From assembly GCF_003583405.1 (NCBI RefSeq), contig NZ_QXEC01000015.1, forward strand, positions 88,205 through 152,204: 64,000 nucleotides of DNA, written 5' to 3'. Of this stretch, positions 57,655 to 64,000 are shown one piece after another. The position numbers were made by a program, and so were the translations under genes. Within the stretch, counting starts at the first letter, position 1. Each line of letters begins with the position of its first letter. The notes below the pieces were generated by a model. That model did no database searches and was not told where the DNA came from. It saw nothing but the letters and a program-made list of their open reading frames with translations. This DNA is from Micromonospora radicis. Lineage in GTDB: Bacteria; Actinomycetota; Actinomycetes; Mycobacteriales; Micromonosporaceae.

Positions 57655-58628
57655 GGGTGGACGACGTCGTCGTCGCGCTGGACGTGGGCGGCACCGGGAT
57701 GAAGTGTGCGCTGATCCGGCCCGACGGCACCGTGTTGCACGCCGAACGGCATCCCACCGACGCCGGACGCGGGGCCGAGGCGGTGATCGGGACGATCCTG
57801 GCGGTGGCCGACGGATTGGCCGGCAAGGCGCGCGCCGACGGGCTGACCCCGACCGCGCTCGGCATCGTGGTGCCGGGTGTCGTGGACGAGGCCCGGGGCG
57901 TCGCGGTCTGGTCGGCGAACGTCGGCTTCCGGGACGTACCGCTGCGGGAGCTGGCCTCGGCCCGGCTCGGCCTGCCCACGGCGCTCGGCCACGACGTGCG
58001 GGCCGGCGGCCTCGCCGAGGCCCGCCTCGGCGCCGGACGCGACGCCGGCCACGTCCTCTTCGTGGCGATCGGCACCGGCATCGCCGCCGCGCACGTGGTC
58101 GCCGGATCGGCCGCCACCGGCGCGCACGGCGCGGCCGGGGAACTGGGACACATACTGGTCCGCGCAGGCGGTCCGGTCTGCGGCTGCGGGCGACCGGGCT
58201 GCCTGGAGGCGATCGCCTCCGCCTCGGCCATCGCCCGCCGCTACACCCGACTCGCCGCCGGCCCCGCCGAAGCCGACGCCGGCCACGAATCCGCCCCGAC
58301 CGGCCGGGGCCGGGCGACGGTCACCGCCGCCGAGGTGGCGGCCCGGGCGGCGGCCGGTGAGCCGCTCGCCAGCCAGGTCTGGCGGGAGGCCGTGGCGGCA
58401 CTAGCCGACGGCCTCGCCACCGGCCAGGCCCTCTTCGACGTGGAGACCATCGTCCTGGGCGGCGGTCTCGCCCAGGCCGGCGCCGGCCTGTTCGACCCGC
58501 TGCGGTCGGCCCTACGGGACCGGCTGACCTTCCATCGGGAGCCGCGGCTGGTTCCGGCCGCCCTCGGCGACGAGGCGGGCTGCCTCGGCGCTGCCCTGCT
58601 CGCCCTCGACCAGTTGGAGACGACATGA
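57651..58628 (+). CDS. ROK family sugar kinase (N-acetylglucosamine kinase-like)
   Basis: The protein is about 325 aa. The ATP loop is VALDVGGTGMKCALI; GIVVPGVVDEARG and LGHDVRAGGLAEARLG follow; the zinc motif is GELGHI with CGCGRPGCLEAIAS. The ROK kinase phosphorylates a sugar at C6 in the cytoplasm. With nagA downstream, N-acetylglucosamine is the likely substrate. The GTG at 57651 overlaps the SIS gene stop. The order SIS, kinase, nagA suggests a pathway from unphosphorylated GlcNAc, without a PTS. Confidence 0.9.
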   Translation: MRVDDVVVALDVGGTGMKCALIRPDGTVLHAERHPTDAGRGAEAVIGTILAVADGLAGKARADGLTPTALGIVVPGVVDEARGVAVWSANVGFRDVPLRELASARLGLPTALGHDVRAGGLAEARLGAGRDAGHVLFVAIGTGIAAAHVVAGSAATGAHGAAGELGHILVRAGGPVCGCGRPGCLEAIASASAIARRYTRLAAGPAEADAGHESAPTGRGRATVTAAEVAARAAAGEPLASQVWREAVAALADGLATGQALFDVETIVLGGGLAQAGAGLFDPLRSALRDRLTFHREPRLVPAALGDEAGCLGAALLALDQLETT

Positions 58629-59734
58629 CCGTACGGGTGAACGGCAAGGTGGTGACCCCGAGCGGGGTGATCCGACAGGGCTGTGTCGAGGTCAGAGGCG
58701 ACCAGATCAGCGCGGTCGCCGAGTACCCGTCGGTACGCGACGGGCACTGGATCCTGCCCGGCTTCGTGGACATCCACACGCACGGCGGAGGCGGGCACAC
58801 CTTCACCACCGGCGACGCCGACTCCGCCCGCGCCGCCGCCGACTTCCACCTGCGCCACGGCACCACCAGCCTGGTCGCCAGCCTGGTCAGCGCGCCGTTC
58901 GAGCTGATGCGTACGGCCACCACGGCGTTCGCGCCGCTGGTCAACGAGGGGGTGCTCGCGGGCATCCACTTCGAGGGGCCGTACCTGTCGGCCGCCCGGT
59001 GCGGCGCGCAGAACCCCGAGTTCCTCCGTGACCCGTCCACCGACGAACTCACCGAGCTGATCAAACTCGGTGACGGCGCGGTACGGATGGTCACCCTCGC
59101 CCCCGAGCGTCCCGGTGCACTCGCCGCCATCGAGCTGCTCACCGGGCACGGTGTGGTGGCCGCCGTCGGTCACACCGACGCCACGTACGAGCAGACCCGG
59201 GCCGCCATCGCGGCCGGCGCGAGCGTCGGCACCCACGTCTTCAACGGCATGCGGCCGGTGCACCACCGCGAGCCGGGGCCGGTGGTGGCGCTGCTCAGCG
59301 CGCCGAACGTGGTCTGCGAACTGGTCGCCGACGGGGTGCACCTGCACCAGGGCACGCTCACCTTCGCCACCTCGACCGCCGGCCCGGAACGCTGCGCCCT
59401 GATCACCGACGCGATGGCCGCAGCCGGGATGCCCGACGGCGAGTACGAGCTGGGTGGCCAGGCCGTGACCGTCACCGACGGAGTGGCCCGGCTGACCGGT
59501 GACGGCGCCATCGCCGGCAGCACCCTCACCATGGACGCGGCGCTGCGGCAGGCGGTGGCGGCCGGCATCCCGCTGCCTGACGCGGTACGGATGGTGACCA
59601 CCACCCCGGCCCTCGCCGTCGGTCTCGGTGACCACGTCGGCGCCCTCCAGGCCGGCCTGCGCGCCGACCTGGTGGTGCTCGACGATGACCTCAAGGTGGT
59701 CCGGGTGATGCGCGCGGGCGCCTGGGTCGAGTGA
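58625..59734 (+). CDS. nagA: N-acetylglucosamine-6-phosphate deacetylase
   Basis: The 369-aa protein is an amidohydrolase: metal site DIHTHGGGGHTFTTGD, then GIHFEGPYLSAARCGAQN, VGHTDATYEQ, HVFNGMRPVHHREPG and the Asp in ALITDAMAAAG. It converts GlcNAc-6-P to GlcN-6-P and acetate. The ATG overlaps the kinase stop (ATGA). With the SIS protein and the kinase it forms a catabolic operon under the DeoR regulator. Confidence 0.95.
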   Translation: MTVRVNGKVVTPSGVIRQGCVEVRGDQISAVAEYPSVRDGHWILPGFVDIHTHGGGGHTFTTGDADSARAAADFHLRHGTTSLVASLVSAPFELMRTATTAFAPLVNEGVLAGIHFEGPYLSAARCGAQNPEFLRDPSTDELTELIKLGDGAVRMVTLAPERPGALAAIELLTGHGVVAAVGHTDATYEQTRAAIAAGASVGTHVFNGMRPVHHREPGPVVALLSAPNVVCELVADGVHLHQGTLTFATSTAGPERCALITDAMAAAGMPDGEYELGGQAVTVTDGVARLTGDGAIAGSTLTMDAALRQAVAAGIPLPDAVRMVTTTPALAVGLGDHVGALQAGLRADLVVLDDDLKVVRVMRAGAWVE

Positions 59735-59746
59735 GCCGGCGACCGG

Positions 59747-60958
59747 TCAGCGGGGCGCCGGGATCTCCACCCCGAGGACGGCCTGTTCGTCCGGGCGGTG
59801 CACCAGTTCGTCGGTGAGGAACGACTGCACCGCGTGGCGCATCCCGACGTCCCGGCCGGCCCGCTCGGAGAGCAGCCACTTGTGCTCGATGATCTGGGCG
59901 AACAGCTCCTGCGGCTCCAGCTTGCGCCGCAGGTGCGCGGGGACCGCCCGGACCACCGGCTCGAACACCTCGGTCAACCAGCGGTGGGCGGCCTGCTGCT
60001 CGTCGGTCAGGTCGCTCTCCGCCCGGTACGCGTCGAGGTCGTTGAGCAGCTTGCGGGCCTGGTTCTCCTCGGCATCCAACCCGGTCAGCCGGAGCAGCCG
60101 CCGGTGGTGGTAGCCGGCGTCGACCACCTTCGGCCGGATCAGGTAACGCCCGTTGTCGATTGTCGACATGGCCACCTCGGCCACGTCGAAGCCCATCTCG
60201 TTGAGCCGGCGGATCCGACCCTCGATGTCGTGCCGGGCCTCCCGCTCGACCTGCTGCTCGTAGGTGATCTCGTGCCACAGCCGCTCGTAGCGCTGCACGA
60301 CCTCCTCGCAGACCACCTCCGGGTCAATGGAGTCGTGCAGCAGCCCGGCGGCCTGCAGGTCGAGCGCCTCACCGAAGATGTTGACCCGGGCGATCTCCAG
60401 GTCCTCGCCGCGCTGACCGTTGGAGAGGGCGGTACGCAACGCCCCGGTCTCGGCGTCGACCAGGTACGCGGCGAACGCGCCCGCGTCCCGCCGGAACAGC
60501 GTGTTCGACAGCGAGCAGTCGCCCCAGAAGAAGCCGGTCAGGTGCATCCGGACCAGCAGCGCGGCCAGCGCGTCCAGCAACCGGCCCATGGTCTCCGGCC
60601 GCAGCGTGTGGGAGAACAACGCCCGGTACGGCAGGGAGAACTGGAGGTGCCGGGTGATCAACACCGGGTCGAGGGGCTCACCGGCCTCCGACTCCCGGTC
60701 GGCGACGATCGCCACCGCCTGCACCGACGGGAAGTCGATCCGCTCCAGGGCGCGCAGCAGGTCGTACTCCCGCTCGGCGACCCGCTCGCCGGTCTCCTTG
60801 ACCGCGTAGACGTACCCGCCGAGGCGGACGAACCGCACGATGTGCCGGGAGATGCCCTGCGGCAACGCCACCAGGTGTTCCGCGGGCCACTGCTCCAGCG
60901 GTGTCGACCAGGGCAGGTCGAGCAGCGCCGGGTCTACGAGGGCCGAAGTGATCCGCAC
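59747..60958 (-). CDS. DUF4032 protein with a kinase-like fold
   Basis: The protein is about 403 aa. The N-terminal half has kinase-like marks: VYAVKETGE (Lys), FFWGDCSLSNTLF (catalytic-loop type D-x-x-x-x-N) and YLVDAETG (metal Asp). The C-terminal half is the DUF4032 domain (VQRYERLWHEITYEQQVERE; RLLRLTGLDAEENQARKLLN). A phosphotransferase for a small molecule or lipid is plausible, but nothing is known. The start is GTG at 60958, 7 bases after CAGACT. It is convergent with nagA. Confidence 0.83.
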   Translation of the reverse strand: MRITSALVDPALLDLPWSTPLEQWPAEHLVALPQGISRHIVRFVRLGGYVYAVKETGERVAEREYDLLRALERIDFPSVQAVAIVADRESEAGEPLDPVLITRHLQFSLPYRALFSHTLRPETMGRLLDALAALLVRMHLTGFFWGDCSLSNTLFRRDAGAFAAYLVDAETGALRTALSNGQRGEDLEIARVNIFGEALDLQAAGLLHDSIDPEVVCEEVVQRYERLWHEITYEQQVEREARHDIEGRIRRLNEMGFDVAEVAMSTIDNGRYLIRPKVVDAGYHHRRLLRLTGLDAEENQARKLLNDLDAYRAESDLTDEQQAAHRWLTEVFEPVVRAVPAHLRRKLEPQELFAQIIEHKWLLSERAGRDVGMRHAVQSFLTDELVHRPDEQAVLGVEIPAPR

Positions 60959-61069
60959 GGCGTCAAGTCTGACGCTTTCCCCGCCGGAACGCTTCCCCGC
61001 GTGGCTCGGCCCACAGTCGCCCCGCACCGCGCGAACCCGGCCACCGCGCCGGGCCGGTAGCGTGATCGG

Positions 61070-61837
61070 GTGCGAGAAACCCCGACGGTACGCCGGAAGG
61101 CGCGGCTGGCGCCGGTCCGCCCGGCCGGCTGGTGGTTCGACGCGCTGCTGCTGGCCGCCCTCGTCGGGCTGACCGTGGCGCTCGCCGCCGGCTGGTTCTT
61201 CGGGATCGACCGGGCGGTGGCCGACTGGGCCGACACGCACCGGCCCACCGTCGCCCGGTGGATCGCGGTCATCCTCAACTACCTCGGTCAGGGCACCCCG
61301 CTGACCCTGATCGCCGCCGGTCTGGGACTGCTGCTGGCGATCCGGCTGCGCTCGGTGCGCCCGCTGTTCGTCCCGGTCGCCGCCTTCGTGCTGACCTACC
61401 TCACCATCGGCCCGTTGAAGGTGTGGACCGCCCGGCCGGCGCCGAGCGCCAGCGTCAAGGAACCATTCCTGCCGCCCGAGCAGACCCTCCCGCTGTTCCA
61501 GGACGACCTGCCGGTACGGTTCGCCCAGTCGTACCCGTCCGGGCACGTGGCCAACGCGATCGTCTGGTACGGCGTCATCGCGCTGCTGCTCGCGCCCCTG
61601 CTGGCCAGCCTCGGCCGCACCCTGCCGCGCCGGGTGGTGCTGGCGATCCGGATCGTGCCGCCGGCCGTGGTCCTGTGCACCACCACCTACCTGGGGTGGC
61701 ACTGGCTCAGCGACTCGGTGGCCGGGCTGCTGCTGGGACTGCTGCTGGACCGGCTGCTGCACCGGGTGCCCTGGGACACGCTGCCACTGCCGGCCCGGTT
61801 CCGGCGTTGGGACCGGCCGTTCACCAAGCCTGTCTAG
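61070..61837 (+). CDS. PAP2 superfamily membrane phosphatase
   Basis: The 255-aa protein has six helices, the KVWTARPAP motif (C1), SYPSGHVANAIVWY (C2) and WHWLSDSVAGLLLG (C3, His and Asp kept). Such enzymes remove phosphate from lipid phosphates such as phosphatidate or undecaprenyl diphosphate outside the membrane. The C1 spacing (KX4RP) is shorter than usual, so a weaker fit there should be noted. The start is GTG at 61070, 6 bases after TAGCGT. Confidence 0.85.
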   Translation: MRETPTVRRKARLAPVRPAGWWFDALLLAALVGLTVALAAGWFFGIDRAVADWADTHRPTVARWIAVILNYLGQGTPLTLIAAGLGLLLAIRLRSVRPLFVPVAAFVLTYLTIGPLKVWTARPAPSASVKEPFLPPEQTLPLFQDDLPVRFAQSYPSGHVANAIVWYGVIALLLAPLLASLGRTLPRRVVLAIRIVPPAVVLCTTTYLGWHWLSDSVAGLLLGLLLDRLLHRVPWDTLPLPARFRRWDRPFTKPV

Positions 61838-61846
61838 GCTGCGGCT

Positions 61847-63079
61847 GTGGATCAGCTGGCCCGCCGGTTGGGCGTACCCGATGCCGTGGTCATCGGTCTG
61901 GGGTCGATGCTCGGCGCGGGCGTCTTCGTGGTGTTCGCCCCCGCAACGGCGGCGGCCGGCGGCGTCGGCCTGCTGCTGGCGCTGGCGCTGGCCGGCTTCA
62001 TCGCGTTCTGCAACGCGACCAGTTCGGCCCGGCTCGCGGCCCGCTACCCCGAGTCGGGCGGCACCTACGTGTACGGCCGGGAACGCCTCGGCCCGTTCGC
62101 CGGCTTCGTCGCCGGCTGGGGCTTCGTGGTCGGCAAGACGGCCAGCTGCGCGGCGATGGCGCTGACCATCGGGGCGTACCTCTGGCCGGGGCAGGCCCGG
62201 CTCGTCGCCGTCGCCGCCGTCCTCGTGGTGACCGGCGTGAACCTGCGCGGCATCGGCAAGACCGCCACCGCCACCCGGCTCCTGGTGCTGATCGTGTTGG
62301 CGGTGCTGGCCCTGGTCGCGGTGGCCGGCGCGACCGACGTATCGATCGACCGGATCGACGCCCCCGGCGGCTCCGCCCGGGGCATCCTCACCGCCGCCGG
62401 CCTGCTCTTCTTCGCCTTCGCCGGGTACGCGCGGATCGCCACCCTCGGCGAGGAGGTACGCGAACCCGAAAGCACCATCCCCCGCGCGGTGCCACTGGCC
62501 CTCGGGCTGGTGCTGATCATCTACCTGGTGGTGGCCGTGATCACCCTCGGGGTGCTCGGCCCGACCCGGCTCGCCGCCTCGGCCGCACCACTGGCCGACG
62601 TGGTGACCGCCGCCGGGCTGCCCGGCCTGGCCTGGGTTGTCCGCGCCGGAGCCACCGTCGCGGTGACCGGCGTGCTGCTCTCCCTGGTGGCCGGGGTCGG
62701 CCGCACCACCCTGGCCATGGCCCGCCGGCATGACCTGCCCGCCCCCCTGGCCGCCGTGCACCCCGTACACCGGGTGCCGCACCGCGCCGAGTTGGCCGTG
62801 GCAGCCGTGGTGATCCTGGTGGTCATGCTGGCCGACGTGCGCGGCGCGATCGGCTTCTCCAGCGTCACCGTGCTGGTCTACTACGCGATCACCAACGCGG
62901 CGGCGTTGACCCTCGGCCGGAACCCGGCCCGCAAGCTGCCGGTGCAGGCGCTCGCCGTGGCAGGGCTGGTCGGCTGCCTGGTGCTCGCGGTCAACCTGCC
63001 GCTGTCGACCGTGCTCGCCGGCTTCGGCGTCCTCGCCCTCGGCGCCGCCTGGTACGCCCTACGCCCAGCACGCCGCTGA
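61847..63079 (+). CDS. APC family amino acid permease
   Basis: The protein is about 410 aa with twelve helices. The first helix carries the substrate loop GLGSMLGAGVFVVFAPA; RLAARYPESGGTYVYGRERLG in helices 2-3 and FFAFAGYARIATLGEEVREPE are APC signatures. It imports amino acids with a cation; substrate unknown. It starts with GTG at 61847, 6 bases after TAGGCT, and 9 bases after the PAP2 gene, so it may be transcribed alone or with it. Confidence 0.88.
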   Translation: MDQLARRLGVPDAVVIGLGSMLGAGVFVVFAPATAAAGGVGLLLALALAGFIAFCNATSSARLAARYPESGGTYVYGRERLGPFAGFVAGWGFVVGKTASCAAMALTIGAYLWPGQARLVAVAAVLVVTGVNLRGIGKTATATRLLVLIVLAVLALVAVAGATDVSIDRIDAPGGSARGILTAAGLLFFAFAGYARIATLGEEVREPESTIPRAVPLALGLVLIIYLVVAVITLGVLGPTRLAASAAPLADVVTAAGLPGLAWVVRAGATVAVTGVLLSLVAGVGRTTLAMARRHDLPAPLAAVHPVHRVPHRAELAVAAVVILVVMLADVRGAIGFSSVTVLVYYAITNAAALTLGRNPARKLPVQALAVAGLVGCLVLAVNLPLSTVLAGFGVLALGAAWYALRPARR

Positions 63080-63233
63080 CGCGGCCGGTCACTCCGTGTC
63101 ACGCGGATAGCCGGTGCCGATCTTCTCAGATGTGCACCAGAAGTGATCGATGGCGGCAGCGCACCGCCGGGTCATCGACGAACGGACGGCTCGGCCGAGA
63201 TGCTGCCAAGACCTCTGCCTCCTCCTGGATAGC

Positions 63234-63255
63234 GGCTCTTCGAAGTTAAGCGGGG
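63234..63255. repeat. Terminal inverted repeat of an ISL3-type insertion sequence
   Basis: GGCTCTTCGAAGTTAAGC begins here, 12 bases from the transposase stop. ISL3-family elements start with GGCTCTTCG or a close form. The other end is beyond the window. The 8 bases before it (63226-63233, TGGATAGC) may be the target duplication. Confidence 0.7.
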
Positions 63256-64000
63256 TTGAGGTGTTCGCGGTGGCGGCGGGTGGTCGCGGTGTGGGTGCGG
63301 AGTCGTTGGTTCTCTGGGTTACGGAATCCGTAGGCGTCGCGGGCGACGGTTTTGATGACGCGGTTGGTGCCTTCGGAGCCTGCGTTGGTGATGCCGGTGT
63401 GCAGGAATGCCAGGATTTCCGGCCACCAGGTCTCGATCGTGGTCGCGAGGCGATGCAGTTCGGGCAGGTCAGAGTTGGCGCAGCGGGTGTAGAAGCGGTG
63501 CGGTAGCCGGGCGGTGGTTTCCCGGTCCGGGCGGGTGCGGGCCAGCGCGAGCAGGTCGAGGAGGTCTTCTTTGGCGTTCCAGGCGGTCAGGATCGGTGTG
63601 CCGATCTTTGTCGGCAGGTTGCTGAGGGTGTCGGTCAGCCGGTCGATGTGTTCGGCACGCATCCGGGCTGCGGACTTGGTCGGCCGGTTGCGTTGCTGCC
63701 ATTCCGGGTCGGTGGCCCGGCCTCGCCGGCCGCGGTGCGTGACGGTCATGCGGCGGCGGACCTCGGTGACGGCCCGGTTGGCCAGCTGCACGACGTGGAA
63801 GTGGTCCACGACCAGCAACGCGTGCGGCAGTGCCTGGCGGATCGCGGCCTTGAACACGGTGCACATGTCGATCGCGACGGCCTGGACCTGCTCACGCCAC
63901 GCGGTCGGACGCGCGGTGAGCCAGTCGGTCACCGCTTTGCTGGTGCGGCCCTCGACCTGGGCGAGTAGCCCTTGCCTGCCGCCGAGATCGCAGAATCCGA
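63246..64000 (-). mobile_element. ISL3-family transposase, C-terminal part (5' end beyond the window)
   Basis: The frame is open to the window edge. It shows CDLGGRQGLLAQVEGRTSKA, then VDHFHVVQLANRAVTEVRRR (DDE catalytic core, Asp), a helical insertion and TGITNAGSEGTNRVIKTVAR with the late acidic residue, and ends FRNPENQRLRTHTA. This is a DDE transposase of the ISL3/TnpA type. It moves its own element by cutting and joining DNA at the inverted repeats. It appears intact where visible. Confidence 0.9.

Noticed and set aside
59747..62782. 1011-aa reading frame on the minus strand
   Set aside because: Only the part up to 60958 is real (DUF4032). The rest is antisense to the PAP2 and APC permease genes and has the His/Gln/Gly/Arg-rich composition of a shadow frame.

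Overview
The window is very high-GC DNA and dense with genes. It carries actinobacterial markers: mycothiol synthase, an orphan GlnR-type regulator, a conservon (kinase, roadblock, DUF742, GTPase), a Cdc48-like AAA protein of the Cpa type, DUF3263, DUF1416, DUF4032, and many leaderless genes. Gene content and codon use suggest a filamentous actinomycete, most likely Micromonosporaceae. That family placement is inference; no 16S rRNA or tRNA gene is present.

Layout. 1-3.4 kb: the end of a GT2 glycosyltransferase, a 46-aa peptide that is almost only a sortase sorting signal, a thiosulfate sulfurtransferase/DUF1416 pair behind a leaderless cysteine-rich leader peptide, and an LmeA-type protein. 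3.5-9.5 kb: a membrane protein, glnR, a polysaccharide deacetylase, mshD, a Nudix hydrolase and a Gfo/Idh oxidoreductase. 9.5-12.3 kb: a phosphate block (Pit transporter, DUF47 accessory protein, PPK2 kinase) with a three-repeat Pho-box-like site. 12.3-27.7 kb: DUF402, a DinG-like helicase, an AI-2E family permease, a solo GroES-like protein, PrsW, an aromatic-acid-exporter-like protein, HD and DUF4031 proteins, a GlcD-type oxidase, a lipoprotein, GlpD and an unusual membrane-subtilase fusion.

27.7-43.3 kb: a G-rich tandem repeat, acetyltransferases, groEL behind two CIRCE operators, a repeat-bearing membrane protein, a cold-shock protein, PaaN, a candidate structured small RNA with its own promoter and hairpin, thrC behind an S-box (SAM-I) riboswitch, DoxX, and an ABC exporter whose ATPase is fused to an alpha/beta hydrolase. 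43.6-52.4 kb: a kinase-less sensor, cvnABCD, a small unknown protein, the Cdc48-like ATPase and an acetyltransferase. 52.5-59.7 kb: a PP2C remnant, DUF3263, a second ABC exporter with twin palindromic operators, and a DeoR-regulated amino-sugar operon (SIS protein, ROK kinase, nagA). 59.7-64 kb: DUF4032, PAP2 phosphatase, APC permease, and the end of an ISL3-type insertion sequence that runs off the window.

Two themes cut across the window. First, at least nineteen genes have a TANNNT -10 box exactly 6-8 bases before the start codon, which implies leaderless transcription and revises many start sites; several form back-to-back pairs with very short shared promoter regions. Second, several operons carry readable regulation: Cys leader, Pho box, CIRCE, SAM riboswitch, twin operators and DeoR-site repeats.
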